This document shows positions 36,478 through 47,300 of a DNA stretch of 64,000 nt, one piece after another; position 1 is the first letter of the stretch, and every line of letters starts with the position of its first letter. A program made the translations under genes and the position numbers. Source of the DNA: Pseudomonadales bacterium (GTDB lineage: Bacteria; Pseudomonadota; Gammaproteobacteria; Pseudomonadales; Azotimanducaceae); assembly GCA_029251375.1 (NCBI GenBank), contig JAQXDL010000006.1, forward strand, positions 34,816 through 98,815. Reading direction: 5' to 3'. The notes below the pieces were generated by a model. That model did not search any database, was not told the DNA's origin, and saw nothing but the letters and a program-made list of their open reading frames with translations.

Positions 36478-38043
36478 ATGAACGATAGCCAGCCTAAAGC
36501 TGAAAAAAGTGACAAAGGATTATTGAAATCCAGCGGTGTGGTTTCTTTGATGACCCTGTTCTCGCGAGTCCTAGGACTTGTTCGGGATATGGTGATTGCG
36601 AACTTCTTTGGTGCAGGCAGTGGCGCAGATACTTTTATCCTCGCTTTTCGTATCCCCAACTTTTTTCGCCGATTATTCGGCGAAGGCGCCTTTTCACAAG
36701 CGTTTGTGCCGGTATTATCCGAGTATCGAAATAGAGGCAATCCTGCTGAAATCCGCAATCTGATCCGCAGTGTTAGCGGTAGCTTAGGCTTTTGTCTGTT
36801 GCTTATTACGATAGTTGGCGTCCTAGGAGCGCCGGCCATTATCGCTGTGTTCGCTGCGGGCTACGTCTATGGCGACGAGGTTGAGAAGCTGGCGCTTGCC
36901 GCTGAGATGTTGCGAATAACCTTTCCGTATGTGCTTCTTATTTGTATGACCGCGCTTGCGGGGGCCATTTTAAATAGTTATGGCAAGTTCGCTGCGCCTG
37001 CTTTTACACCGGTATTACTCAATGTCTCGTTGATACTTGCTGCGATCTATCTATCTCCTTTAATGGACTCTCCTGTGATCGGGCTAGCTTGGGGGGTGCT
37101 GATTGCTGGCGTTGTTCAGTTGACCTTTCAGTTACCGTTTTTGGCACGCCAGCGCCTATTAGTACCGCCTAAAATCGATTTCCAGCACGAGGGTGTTAAA
37201 AAGGTCATGACCCTGATGTTGCCTGCACTTTTTGGTGTTTCAGTCGGGCAAATCAACCTGCTATTGGATACGGTACTCGCATCATTTCTTGAAACTGGAA
37301 GTTTGTCCTGGCTCTACTACTCGGACCGGTTGTTGGAATTGCCTTTGGCATTGTTCGGTATCGCGATCGCCACCGTGGTGTTGCCTAGCCTGTCGATGTT
37401 AAAGGCAGATCAATCGAAAGAGTTTTCTAGGACCATCGATTGGGCATTACGAATGGTCTGTCTGTTCGGCATTCCGGCCTCATTGGCGCTTGTGGTGTTA
37501 TCTGAAAGTCTGATTACAACACTATTTTATCAAGGTGAGATGACCCAACGCGACGTTGCAATGTCCGCGTTGAGTTTAAGCGCATACGGTATTGGGTTAC
37601 TTGGGCATATGTTCGTCAAGGTATTGGCGCCGGGGTACTATGCGCGGCAGGATATGAGCACGCCCGTGCGATATGGAATAATCGCTTTGGTAGCGAATAT
37701 GGTGTTGAATCTATTGTTGGTTTGGCACTTCAAGCATGCGGGTCTCGCATTGGCGACTTCACTGTCTGCTTTTTTGAATGCGGGTTTGCTGTTTTACGGT
37801 TTGAGGAAGCAGGCTGCCTACATTCTGCAAGCAGGTTGGTTCAAACTCATTGTCCAGCTTTTGCTAGCCAATGGTTTGATGGTGGCGTTTTTACTTTATG
37901 CATCGCCTCCTCAGGAAGCTTGGTTTGAAATGGGTTTTTGGGTTCGGCTCTTTACCATGTTGGCCGTGTGCGGGGCTGGCGGTATTGTTTACGGACTTGG
38001 TTTGTTGATGGTCGGGATTCGGTTTAAGGAATGGGTTAGGTAG
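36478..38043 (+). CDS. murJ: Lipid II flippase MurJ
   Basis: A 521-residue MOP-family membrane protein with about 14 hydrophobic helices. It flips lipid II across the inner membrane for peptidoglycan synthesis. Family marks: [20 protein letters not shown] near the N-terminus, [20 protein letters not shown], and [13 protein letters not shown]. It directly precedes ribF (stop TAG followed immediately by ATG) and is divergent from rpsT. Confidence 0.96.
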   Translation: MNDSQPKAEKSDKGLLKSSGVVSLMTLFSRVLGLVRDMVIANFFGAGSGADTFILAFRIPNFFRRLFGEGAFSQAFVPVLSEYRNRGNPAEIRNLIRSVSGSLGFCLLLITIVGVLGAPAIIAVFAAGYVYGDEVEKLALAAEMLRITFPYVLLICMTALAGAILNSYGKFAAPAFTPVLLNVSLILAAIYLSPLMDSPVIGLAWGVLIAGVVQLTFQLPFLARQRLLVPPKIDFQHEGVKKVMTLMLPALFGVSVGQINLLLDTVLASFLETGSLSWLYYSDRLLELPLALFGIAIATVVLPSLSMLKADQSKEFSRTIDWALRMVCLFGIPASLALVVLSESLITTLFYQGEMTQRDVAMSALSLSAYGIGLLGHMFVKVLAPGYYARQDMSTPVRYGIIALVANMVLNLLLVWHFKHAGLALATSLSAFLNAGLLFYGLRKQAAYILQAGWFKLIVQLLLANGLMVAFLLYASPPQEAWFEMGFWVRLFTMLAVCGAGGIVYGLGLLMVGIRFKEWVR

Positions 38044-38973
38044 ATGGAAGTAATACGAGGTATACAGAATATCAAACCTCACCATCGTGGTTGTGTTGCC
38101 ACGATTGGCAATTTTGACGGCGTGCATCTGGGCCATCAGGCCATTTTGCAGCAAGTAAAAGATAAGGCAAAAGAACTGCAGGTGCCTTCAATGCTAATTT
38201 GTTTTGAGCCGTTACCAAAAGAGTATTTTGGTCATGCGCCAGCGCGCCTAACTCGGTTCAGGGAGCGGGTCGAGCTATTGTCAGAGTTGGGTGTCGACTT
38301 GGTGCTGTGCTTTCGGTTTGATGAGCGAACCCGAGCCTTAACCGTCGACAAGTTCATTGGTATGTTGACCAACGACATTGACATCAAGGCGCTCTTTGTC
38401 GGTGATGATTTCCAATTTGGTAATGACCGCAGTGGCGGCTATCAGGATTTAGTCAATGCTGGTGAAAGCCACAATTTTGAGGTTACCAACTTGCACACGC
38501 TGGTTTACGAGAGTGTTCGAGTTAGTAGTACTCGCATAAGAGAATCACTCGCCGCGGGTGCTTTTGATGAAGCTGAAGAAATGCTGGGTCGGCCTTATTC
38601 GGTAACAGGCAAGGTTGTGTATGGTCGCCAGCTGGGACGCACGCTGGGCGCTGCGACGGCTAATATACAATTACATCGTTATCGCGCTGCGGTCGATGGG
38701 GTTTATGCGGTAGAAGTTGAAGGGCTGGATAAAACCTATCAAGGGGTTGCTAATGTAGGCATTAGACCGACGTTAGATGAAGCCACGCCCAAGCCAATTC
38801 TTGAGGTACATCTGTTTGATTTTTCACAGACTGTCTATGGCAAGACGGTGAAGGTGGTGTTTCGAAAAAAGATTCGAGAAGAGAAAAAGTTTAAAGGTCT
38901 AGATGAGCTAAAATCAGCGATTGCTCAAGATGTTATTGTTGCGCGCGCTCATTTCAAGGCGAAAGACTCTTAA
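38044..38973 (+). CDS. ribF: Bifunctional riboflavin kinase/FAD synthetase
   Basis: A 309-residue enzyme making FMN and FAD. The N-terminal FAD synthetase shows the nucleotidyl transferase motif GNFDGVHLGHQAIL (about 21-34) and STRIRESLAAG; the C-terminal riboflavin kinase shows GRQLGRTLGAATANI and GVANVGIRPT. The stop overlaps the lspA start by one base. In most relatives ileS lies between ribF and lspA; here it is absent. Confidence 0.96.
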   Translation: MEVIRGIQNIKPHHRGCVATIGNFDGVHLGHQAILQQVKDKAKELQVPSMLICFEPLPKEYFGHAPARLTRFRERVELLSELGVDLVLCFRFDERTRALTVDKFIGMLTNDIDIKALFVGDDFQFGNDRSGGYQDLVNAGESHNFEVTNLHTLVYESVRVSSTRIRESLAAGAFDEAEEMLGRPYSVTGKVVYGRQLGRTLGAATANIQLHRYRAAVDGVYAVEVEGLDKTYQGVANVGIRPTLDEATPKPILEVHLFDFSQTVYGKTVKVVFRKKIREEKKFKGLDELKSAIAQDVIVARAHFKAKDS

Positions 38974-39482
38974 TGATTCATATTCTCTTATGCATAACGA
39001 TCATTGTTTTGGATCAGTTTACCAAGTGGTACATGGTTGGCTTACTTGCGCTGTGCGAACGTGGAAATTGTCAATCAATTGAAGTTTTGCCCGTCTTTAA
39101 GTTGATGGTTTTATACAATACAGGCGCGGCTTTTAGCTTTTTGAGTGATGCTGGTGGCTGGCAGCGCTGGTTTTTAGTTTGCGTTTCCAGTGGCGTGAGT
39201 GTGTTTATTGCCATATGGCTATATCGAATCCGTTTGCAGGAAAAAGTACTCGCACTTGGATTGTCGTTCATACTGGGTGGTGCGATTGGTAACTTAATCG
39301 ATCGAGTTGCAACCGGCAGTGTGGTCGACTTCATCGTGGTTCATTGGCAATCCTACTATTTCCCCGCATTTAACATAGCTGATAGCGCGATTTTTATAGG
39401 CGCCTGCTTATTAGCTTTTGATATGTTTACAAACCCTGACAAAAAAAAATTGGAAAGTACTAATGGTCAAACAAAAAAATAG
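38973..39482 (+). CDS. lspA: Lipoprotein signal peptidase II
   Basis: A 169-residue inner-membrane aspartyl protease that cleaves prolipoprotein signal peptides after diacylglyceryl modification. Four hydrophobic segments are present and both catalytic Asp motifs are intact (GNLIDRVATGSVVDF and FNIADSAIFIG). It is translationally coupled to ribF and overlaps fkpB by 20 bases. Confidence 0.96.
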   Translation: MIHILLCITIIVLDQFTKWYMVGLLALCERGNCQSIEVLPVFKLMVLYNTGAAFSFLSDAGGWQRWFLVCVSSGVSVFIAIWLYRIRLQEKVLALGLSFILGGAIGNLIDRVATGSVVDFIVVHWQSYYFPAFNIADSAIFIGACLLAFDMFTNPDKKKLESTNGQTKK

Positions 39483-39942
39483 CGGCGTCCCAATCGGGCC
39501 GGGTGTTGAAGTTAACTTGAGTTTTAGCATCAAACTTGAGGATGGTGAGGTGATTGACTCGACCGGCGAGAAGATTGTGTCTTTTACAGTTGGCGACGGT
39601 AATCTTTTACCTGGCTTTGAGCGATCTATTTTTGGTCTTGTTGCTGGCGACGAAAAAACCGTCAACATTCAACCTGAGGATGCTTTTGGTATACACAACG
39701 AAGAGAATCTGCAGAGAATTAAGCGCTCGAATTTTCAGTCAAATATGAATCTGTCTATCGGTCTGATGATGTCATTTTCCGATGCGCAGAATGCAGAACT
39801 TCCCGGCGTTATCATTGGTATCGATGAGAAGTATGTTGAGGTGGATTTTAATCACCCGCTAGCAGGTCAAAATATATTGTTTGAAGTCGCGATTGATTCA
39901 GTGAAGAGGATTTCAAATGAAATTCTTAGGGTGAAAACCTGA
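39463..39942 (+). CDS. fkpB: FKBP-type peptidyl-prolyl isomerase (SlpA/FkpB)
   Basis: A 159-residue FKBP with an inserted IF domain ([20 protein letters not shown]), beginning [23 protein letters not shown] 39463 has GGAAAG six bases upstream, within the end of lspA; an earlier TTG at 39418 is rejected. Family members are cytoplasmic prolyl isomerase-chaperones. The stop shares one base with the ispH start. Confidence 0.93.
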   Translation: MVKQKNSGVPIGPGVEVNLSFSIKLEDGEVIDSTGEKIVSFTVGDGNLLPGFERSIFGLVAGDEKTVNIQPEDAFGIHNEENLQRIKRSNFQSNMNLSIGLMMSFSDAQNAELPGVIIGIDEKYVEVDFNHPLAGQNILFEVAIDSVKRISNEILRVKT

Positions 39943-40871
39943 TGCTTATCAAACTGGCAAATCCAAGAGGGTTTTGTGCCGGGGTTGATCGTGCAATTGA
40001 AATTGTAAATCGCGCCCTTGTGCAGTTTGGCGCGCCAATTTATGTACGACACGAAGTTGTTCATAACAGAACAGTCGTTTCTCAGCTACGGGCTAAAGGC
40101 GCGATATTTGTTGACGAGCTGGATCAAGTACCCGCCGGCGCATTAGTTATCTACAGCGCCCATGGAGTGTCTCAGGCTGTGCGGCTAGAGGCGGCCGAGA
40201 GGGGTTTGCGGGTTTTTGATGCGACTTGCCCGTTGGTGACTAAGGTTCACAATGAGGTTAAACGTTTTTCTAAAGAAGGCAGAGAGACAGTTTTAATTGG
40301 TCATGAAGGTCACCCTGAGGTCGAAGGTACAATGGGCCAGTTTACTGACCCTAACAAAATTCATCTGGTAGAGACCGTCGATGATGTTAAAAGTCTGAAA
40401 ATACAAGATGAAGGTTTCGTTTCCTTTGTGACGCAAACAACCTTGTCGGTTGATGATACCGCTGCGGTTATTGACGCGTTAAGGGACAAACTGCCAACCA
40501 TTAAGGGGCCAGCAAAGAACGATATTTGTTATGCGACGCAGAATCGTCAAGATGCTGTGAAGGAACTGGCGGGGCAATGCGAGTTGATACTCGTGGTTGG
40601 TTCACCAAATAGCTCAAATTCAAATCGGTTGAGGGAATTGGCATCTCGTCTTGGCGTTCGATCCTTTTTAATCGATGACGAATCAGAGATTGCTGAAGAT
40701 TGGTTCAAGGGTGTTCAGACGGTCGGTATTACATCGGGGGCCAGCGCACCAGAAAGCCTTGTCGAGCAAGTCGTTGCGAGATTAAACTGTATAGAACCTT
40801 CGGTTGTTGAGAACATTGTGACGCGCGAGGAAACCATGGAGTTTTCTTTGCCAAAGGAATTGAGATCGTAA
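39942..40871 (+). CDS. ispH: 4-hydroxy-3-methylbut-2-enyl diphosphate reductase
   Basis: Last enzyme of the MEP isoprenoid pathway; converts HMBPP to IPP and DMAPP with a [4Fe-4S] cluster. The three cluster cysteines are present: Cys12 ([10 protein letters not shown]), Cys96 ([11 protein letters not shown]) and Cys196 ([11 protein letters not shown]), with His41/His74 in HEVVHNR and SAHGVSQ. At 309 residues it has normal length. It ends the murJ-ribF-lspA-fkpB-ispH run; pilE starts 90 bases later. Confidence 0.97.
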   Translation: MLIKLANPRGFCAGVDRAIEIVNRALVQFGAPIYVRHEVVHNRTVVSQLRAKGAIFVDELDQVPAGALVIYSAHGVSQAVRLEAAERGLRVFDATCPLVTKVHNEVKRFSKEGRETVLIGHEGHPEVEGTMGQFTDPNKIHLVETVDDVKSLKIQDEGFVSFVTQTTLSVDDTAAVIDALRDKLPTIKGPAKNDICYATQNRQDAVKELAGQCELILVVGSPNSSNSNRLRELASRLGVRSFLIDDESEIAEDWFKGVQTVGITSGASAPESLVEQVVARLNCIEPSVVENIVTREETMEFSLPKELRS

Positions 40872-40961
40872 TTGTCCAAGACGGCGGTAGAGATAACTAC
40901 GGTGGATGGTTATGTTGGCTAAACAAGGATATTAATCATTACTGATAGGCAGTAGCTAAGC

Positions 40962-41357
40962 ATGAAACAAACAGGTTTTTCGCTAATAGAACTAATGGTC
41001 GTGCTTGGCATTATTGGAATAATTACCGTCATCGCATATCCGAGTTACCAGTCCTACACGTGTGACACGTTTAAAGCGCAAGCGGTGGCCGACCTGAGAG
41101 TCTGCGCACTATCATTAGACCGTTACTATAGTGATGATTTTACTTACATCGGCGCTGAGATTAACGACGGTAGCGACGCGGGTAATCCTTCAATCTGTTT
41201 AGATCGCTCGCCAGCAGACGGTAACGCTAAATTCAACGTTACGCTCCCTACTGTCACCTTGAACAACTATATTATCGTTGCTACCCCAGTTAATGCAGAC
41301 ATTTGTGGTAATACAATGACACTGTCAGCTGACGGAAGCTTTAGCGAAACCCTCTAG
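40962..41357 (+). CDS. pilE: Type IV minor pilin PilE
   Basis: A 131-residue prepilin with cleavage motif TG|FSLIEL (cut after Gly5; Glu at mature +5), hydrophobic N-terminal helix and the PilE-like PSYQSYTCDTFKAQAVADLR segment. Two disulfide pairs are possible (four cysteines in the mature domain). It is placed first in the minor-pilin cluster, next to ispH. Major pilin activity is unlikely given its company. A 9-bp weak stem (41393-41417) follows it. Confidence 0.87.
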   Translation: MKQTGFSLIELMVVLGIIGIITVIAYPSYQSYTCDTFKAQAVADLRVCALSLDRYYSDDFTYIGAEINDGSDAGNPSICLDRSPADGNAKFNVTLPTVTLNNYIIVATPVNADICGNTMTLSADGSFSETL

Positions 41358-41392
41358 CCTGTAAAAGTAAATAAAAACCCCACTAAAAAAGT

Positions 41393-41417
41393 ACCGTTCA
41401 TCTTCAAAATGAGCGGT
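41393..41417 (+). terminator. Weak stem-loop after pilE
   Basis: ACCGTTCAT and ATGAGCGGT form a 9-bp stem (one G-T pair) with a 7-base loop. Only CTTATCT follows, so terminator strength is doubtful; it may attenuate transcription between pilE and fimU. Confidence 0.45.
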
Positions 41418-41488
41418 CTTATCTAACCCTCAGCTCTCTATATAGCCCATGTCGTACTATTTGAGGTTTGATCATAGATGGGATTCCC

Positions 41489-42061
41489 ATGATAGTGAGG
41501 GATTCACAGGCGCCTGCGCGCAAAATACGTGGTGTAACACTGGTAGAAGTGCTGGTTGGACTGATTATTATTTCAATTGGCATGACCATCGCTATACCTA
41601 GCTTTAATGGCATGGTGGCACGAAATAGGGTTGCAACTCAGGTCAACGAAATGTTGTTGTCAATCAACCTTGCACGCAGTGAGGCGGGCAGAAACGGCTC
41701 TCGCGTGACCATTCAAGCTCAAGCTGCTGATACAGCGGATGAATTTGGTGCTGGTTGGTGCGTCGTTGCTGGCAATCCGGGCGACTGTGAAAGCAATGTT
41801 ATTCGAGTTTTCCCTGCTCTTATTGGTGAAGCGACATTGAATCTAGTTGATGACGGCGGCGATGATTTTATTGAGTTTAGCTCGACAGGTGGCATGAAAG
41901 ACGATTCGAGCATCAGCATTGATCTTTGTTATGCAGGACAGCAGGGGCGCCGGATTTTCATCAGCCCAATCGGTCGTTCAAAATCCCATTCCCCGACAGA
42001 TCTAGATCAAAACAAACGGCCTTGTTCCTGTACCGACCCACAACCAGAGGGCTGCTCATGA
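41489..42061 (+). CDS. fimU: Type IV minor pilin FimU/FimT (GspH family)
   Basis: A 190-residue pseudopilin, part of the FimU-PilVWX-PilE priming complex. The prepilin site is RKIRG|VTLVEVLVG, so the mature N-terminus is Val instead of the usual Phe, with Glu at +5 retained. ATG 41489 with GGGA five bases upstream is preferred to the TTG at 41468. The C-terminus contains the GspH pattern (DDFIEFSSTGGM and CYAGQQGRRIFISPIGR), ending in a Cys-rich tail (CSCTDPQPEGC). It overlaps pilV by four bases. Confidence 0.87.
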   Translation: MIVRDSQAPARKIRGVTLVEVLVGLIIISIGMTIAIPSFNGMVARNRVATQVNEMLLSINLARSEAGRNGSRVTIQAQAADTADEFGAGWCVVAGNPGDCESNVIRVFPALIGEATLNLVDDGGDDFIEFSSTGGMKDDSSISIDLCYAGQQGRRIFISPIGRSKSHSPTDLDQNKRPCSCTDPQPEGCS

Positions 42062-42567
42062 TTAGACAATCAAAAGGTTTTACCCTCATTGAAGTGCTCG
42101 TCGCGGTTTTGATTATTGCGGTTGGCATTCTTGGCGTTGCGGGCATGCAGGTGGTCAGCATGCAGCAAAATAGGAATGCGCTATTAAGGGATCAGGCGCT
42201 TCAGGCTGGTAATGATATTTTGGACAGAATGCGCGCTAACGAGCTAACGCCCTATGCAACAGTGGCTTTTGACGATGAACCGTCCAGCGTGTCTGATTGC
42301 AATAATGTGCTTTGTAACCGTTTGGTTATGAAAGATTTTGATATCGCGCAGTGGAAGTGTCGCATTAATCCGTTGACCGATGCCGGTGTCGTGCATGACA
42401 CCTGTGCCACGCTTGGTATTGCGACAGCGTCTTTGCCTGGCGGTCGAGGCTCTATCGAAGTAGATGCGGTGGATGACAATATTATTATTGTGACGGTTGA
42501 ATGGGTGACGGATCGAAATGGTAATACCAGTTCAATCGCGCTGCGAACTCAAACGGGAGCGATCTAA
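42058..42567 (+). CDS. pilV: Type IV minor pilin PilV
   Basis: A 169-residue prepilin: KG|FTLIEVLVAVLIIAVG with Glu at +5, then MQQNRNALLRDQALQAGNDI and DILDRMRAN, the PilV signature. ATG 42058 overlaps the fimU stop (ATGA); a long upstream extension is rejected. It acts in the cell-envelope pilus-priming complex with PilW/PilX/FimU. Confidence 0.9.
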   Translation: MIRQSKGFTLIEVLVAVLIIAVGILGVAGMQVVSMQQNRNALLRDQALQAGNDILDRMRANELTPYATVAFDDEPSSVSDCNNVLCNRLVMKDFDIAQWKCRINPLTDAGVVHDTCATLGIATASLPGGRGSIEVDAVDDNIIIVTVEWVTDRNGNTSSIALRTQTGAI

Positions 42568-42568
42568 T

Positions 42569-43765
42569 ATGCGATCGAAACTATCGCAAGGTTTTTCACT
42601 TGTTGAGCTAATGATTTCACTAGCGCTTGGCTCTGTCGTTACAGCCGGTGTTGTGCAGCTGTTCGTTGCCAATTCAGAAACTCACACATTGGTTAATGGC
42701 CAGTCACGAATGCAGGAGTCTGCGCGTTTTGCACTTGAGTTTATTGGCCGTGAGGTCCGTCAAGCAGGCTATCGCGGATGTTTTTCTGGCAATGATGACC
42801 TGCACACAACTATCGACCCGACCGATAACCTGCCTTACGAGTTTGATTTGCGGCAGGGGGTTAGAGGCTTTGAGGCAGTGGGTACCAGCTCTTGGAATCC
42901 CGCTTTGACCATACTACCGAACACCACCGAAAATTCGAGTGTCTTTACAACCTCGTATGGTTATGGCGCAGGCTCGGGTATTGATATCACGCAGGTTGCT
43001 TCGGGCACGGATGTTGTGACGTTCCGCCATCTCTCTCAAGTTGATGCGAGATTAGGGGGTTATTTAGATGCGGGTAATAATTTTATAGCCGGAACAATGC
43101 CTACATCAACAGAAGACATAGTTGTAAATGTCCCAGAAGGTTGGGACGAATTCGACTTGGACCACTTGGTCATGATTCATGATTGTGAAAAAGCAACAAC
43201 CTTTCGGGTGTCGACTTCCAACCCTTGGGGCAGAAATGCAGATGGCAGCCCTGCGGCGGCTGGGGCGAGTGACGTCGGGAATTTGACCATCGGTCACGAT
43301 ATTAATGACACTGATACTACTCGAAATACTTTTTTGAGGCTTGCTCTGATAAATACATATGAAGTTGACGCAGCAGTTTCTGCGATTGAGTCCCACACTT
43401 TTTTTATCGCGCCGGGTGAAGGGCTCAATAACGATGGCCAAGCGCCTTTGAGTTTATGGCGAAAATCTGGGCTCCAAGCGCCCATTGAGTTGGTTGAAGG
43501 TGTTGAGAACCTGCAAGTTTTATACGGCGTTGATACAGACAGTGATCGAGTGCCGAATCAGTATTTTACGGCGCAATTTGTACCAAGTTGGCCGGACATT
43601 GTCACGGTCAGAGTGACGGTAGTCGTCAACAGTATTGACAATGTTGGCTCGACATCTGCGCCAACGCACGGTTGCAATATACAAAATTGCATAGGTGAAG
43701 AAACTTATGATGGTTTGATTAGGCGAGCCTTCTCACAAACCATCCAGCTGAGGAATCATGGCTAA
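42569..43765 (+). CDS. pilW: Type IV minor pilin PilW
   Basis: A 398-residue prepilin with motif QG|FSLVELMISLALGS, followed by QSRMQESARFALEFIGREVR and QAGYRGCF, typical of PilW. ATG 42569 follows GGGAG; the frame upstream overlaps pilV and is rejected. The C-terminal domain is large compared with other minor pilins, as is usual for PilW. It overlaps pilX by eight bases. Confidence 0.9.
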   Translation: MRSKLSQGFSLVELMISLALGSVVTAGVVQLFVANSETHTLVNGQSRMQESARFALEFIGREVRQAGYRGCFSGNDDLHTTIDPTDNLPYEFDLRQGVRGFEAVGTSSWNPALTILPNTTENSSVFTTSYGYGAGSGIDITQVASGTDVVTFRHLSQVDARLGGYLDAGNNFIAGTMPTSTEDIVVNVPEGWDEFDLDHLVMIHDCEKATTFRVSTSNPWGRNADGSPAAAGASDVGNLTIGHDINDTDTTRNTFLRLALINTYEVDAAVSAIESHTFFIAPGEGLNNDGQAPLSLWRKSGLQAPIELVEGVENLQVLYGVDTDSDRVPNQYFTAQFVPSWPDIVTVRVTVVVNSIDNVGSTSAPTHGCNIQNCIGEETYDGLIRRAFSQTIQLRNHG

Positions 43766-44336
43766 TATAAAGGATCAAAGGCTGACTGCCGGCATCATGA
43801 CTCGCGATCGTCAGGGTGGTGTTGTGCTTTTTATGAGCCTAATCATGCTGTTGATTATAACGGTTTTAGGCCTTTCTTCAGTTCAGACAACCTCTATGCA
43901 AGAGCGAATGGCGAGAAGCTCTCGGGACGTCAACCTAGCCTTTCAGGCTGCTGAGTCTGCCATCAAGGATGCTGAAACCATTGTAGAAGAGTTTGCTTCT
44001 TTGTCGGACTTTGATGCCGCTGATGCAAATACGAATGGCCTTTACTACGAGGCAGAATTCGATGAGGAAAGTAACTGGAAGACGGTTGATTGGGATGCGG
44101 CGGACGGTAATTACTTCACCGCCAGCACGACAGTAGCGAATGTAGCTTCTCAACCAAAATATATTGTTGAACATGTGAAAACAGTTGTTTCCGATGAAGA
44201 CAGATTAAACCTAGACAACGTTGGGCAAGACACCGGTTCTGGTCGCGCACAAATTTTTAGAGTTACCGTATATGCTACCGGCGGTACTGATTCAGCCCGC
44301 GTGATGATTCAAAGCACCTACGGCAAGAGATTCTAA
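43758..44336 (+). CDS. pilX: Type IV pilus assembly protein PilX
   Basis: A 192-residue protein with a membrane-embedded N-terminal helix QGGVVLFMSLIMLLIITVLG and AARSSRDVNLAFQAAESAIK-type PilX region (its own residues MARSSRDVNLAFQAAESAIK). It lacks the Glu+5 of standard pilins, as do other PilX proteins. It lies one base pair-triplet before pilY1, with which PilX usually interacts at the pilus tip. Confidence 0.88.
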   Translation: MANIKDQRLTAGIMTRDRQGGVVLFMSLIMLLIITVLGLSSVQTTSMQERMARSSRDVNLAFQAAESAIKDAETIVEEFASLSDFDAADANTNGLYYEAEFDEESNWKTVDWDAADGNYFTASTTVANVASQPKYIVEHVKTVVSDEDRLNLDNVGQDTGSGRAQIFRVTVYATGGTDSARVMIQSTYGKRF

Positions 44337-44337
44337 T

Positions 44338-47300
44338 ATGATGATGAGAACTTTTCAGTCGACGTTGTTGTTGGCAGGATTGCTGCTGGGGAATTTGGCT
44401 TTTGGTGCGACTACTAACCCTTTTTCGATGGTATTAGAGGACAGTGGGAGCACAGGCGAAATAAACGCAGTAACAATTGATTCTTCCGCTTCCGGTGCTG
44501 CGATTGTTAAGAATATTGAAGGTACCAACGTTGTTGCTGGTCAAAGTGTTCTTGTACCCGGCGGTACAGTTACAGTGAATGCTGACTCGAGCGGAATCAG
44601 CTTTACCCCAGCTCTAAATTTTTCTGGTTCGGTTGATTTTCGATACTCGCTAAAGGATGGCGGCACTTCATATTCCGGAACGGTGACTCAGGATGTCACG
44701 CCGGTGGCGGATGTGCCGACATTAGGCGTGACGGGCACTGCTTTGGGTAATGAAGATACGGCGATCGCGTTAGACATTACTGGCGCTTTGGTTGATGTTG
44801 ATGGCTCAGAAACGTTGACCTACATGATCACGGGCGTACCGACCAGTTCGACGTTCAATAACGGCAGCCTGTCAATAAACACTTGGACCGGTGCGGCGGC
44901 AGATGTCGCTGGCCTGACGATTACACCACCGGCGAATGACGATGATGACTTCACCTTATCCGTGACGGCAACGTCAACAGAGTCAATCGGCGGTGATACC
45001 TCGGCGTCGGCTGCGAACAAGATCGCTGTGACGGTTGTTTCGGTCAACGATGCTCCTACGGCTTTGGATCAGTCCTACAACATTGACGAAAACTCCGCTA
45101 ATGGCACGGTTGTTGGCACTGTACTTGCCACTGATATTGAGCCTGCGCAAAGCTTAAGCTTTAGTTTCGATGATGCTTCTGCTTTTAGCATCGATGCGGC
45201 TGGCATTATCACGGTCGCCGATGTTGGCTTGCTTGATTATGAAGTAATGCAAAGCTTCAGCCTGGTTGTGACCGTGGCTGATGATGGATCGCCGAGCGAA
45301 TCTGACACTGCAACTATCACAATTGAGCTGAACGCTCTGAATGACAATGCGCCGACAGCCGTTATTGATGAGGTGTCAGTTGATGAACTTCAACCGATCA
45401 ATTTCAACGTTATTACAAATGATACAGACCCAGATATCCCAGCGGTCACCTTAACTGTTTCTGAGGTTGCCGGTGATGTAGGTCTGATCGGTGTGCCAAT
45501 TGAATATTTTAACGACGGTGAGTTGTATGGCACCTTGACCATTAACACCGATGGCAGCGCGACCTTCGAGACAACCGCTGTCAGCACAGTTGAAGTCTTC
45601 TCTGCAACTGAGTTCTACAAAGTAACGGATGGCACAAACATTAGTGATGCCGGCACCGTGACGGTCACGATTAACCCCGTTAATGATAATACTCCTCAGC
45701 TGACCGGGGTTGATATAGATGGCAATACATGTGGCGTCGCATCAGGCGATACTTACTGCTTCGATGAAGATGAGTATTTGTCAGACTCTGACGCTGCGAC
45801 CATTTCACTGGCGAAACTGTTTTCTGACCTTGATATTGACGGCGATGGTTTGTTGGACTCCAGCACCAGCGGTGACAACGACTCGCTTGTGTTTAGTGTG
45901 ATCAATAGTAATCCAGAAAATGTCTCGTATCAGATTCAAGGTACTAACTTACGTTTGTACAGTGGCGTGCATATACATGGCACCTCAACGTTAGACATTA
46001 CGGCAACAGATACAGCGACGCCTGGAACGATTAGTTCAGTCACACTGTCCCTTTTCGTGACGGTTGTTTCGGTCAATGATCCGCCGATTTATCAGCGTAG
46101 CCCAAGTAATTATTATGAAAGTTATGAGCTAGACGAAGACGCTGGCGACATTACATTTGGAATCGAGGGCGCGTTCAGAGATGAAGACCTATTTGATGCT
46201 AATACTGGCGATGATGAGCTTACCTACACAATTACTGTGATCGACAGTGAGAATGATGAGGTCTTGACTCGAATGGTTGATGCGACGGGTTTTCCGCCCT
46301 GTCCATCGTCCGGCACCTGCGTCGTTAGTGACAATGACCCTATTGATGGTAGCCAAAGAACATTGATTCTTGAAACACAAAACGCCAGTGAAGCACTACC
46401 CATTTTCAAAGATGCGCATGGTACTGTCGATATTACGGTGCGAGCGACTGACCTTGGTCGTCCACCAGGGCTGCCGGACGCAGCTGTGCCATTGATTGAT
46501 CAAGGTGGTTTTGTCGTCACGATTAATGCGATCGGCGATGACACACCTGTTGCCGTCGACGATCATTTCGATGATATTGCGGCACTTGTCATTGACGAAG
46601 ACTCTGATGTGATCACTTTTAATGTGCTCACCAATGATGACGCGGGTGATGTGCCGGCGTTTGTCATTAGTACAGGCCAAGAAGTCGCAACCCAGCGGTG
46701 GCGCAGTGGCTCACGCTTGGTTGATGATGGCCTAGGTGATTTAACCGAAGCGGCAAATGGTCAAGTCAGTTGTGCCGACCAAGTCGGTTGTATCGATGGT
46801 GAAACAGGCGGTGATGTTACCGGTGCGACGTTAGATCGCTTTGAGATCGCCTATAAGCCAGAACCGAACTTCAACGGGGAAGACTCGTTCGTTTACTGTA
46901 TTCGCGACTCAGCGCCCGCAGATGAAGCCGCTTTCACGCCGCCAATCGATCAACGTTGTGCGACCGTCACGGTAAATGTATTGCCTGTTAATGACCCGCC
47001 GATCGCCGACACCACGATTACCTATGCGATGGATCAAGCAGACGACCTGATCGTGTCTGCAGAAATCGGCTTGAGGATGAAGGTCTCTGATATCGATAAT
47101 ACGCATATCGACGGTCTAGGTTGTAATCCATTGGATCCCGATTGTTCACCTGGCGCGGGAGAGCCCCAAGCAGATCAACTGTACTTCTATTTTTCGGGTG
47201 CGTTGACGGAGCATGGACAGCTGTTCTCGCCGTTCACTAACGATGGCGCGTTTAATTATCGTCCTGATGCGACGTTTGATGGCAGCGATAGCTTTGAGTT

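Noticed and set aside
36357..36839. 5' extension of the rpsT frame
   Set aside because: Runs antisense through murJ; S20 homology begins exactly at GTG 36356.
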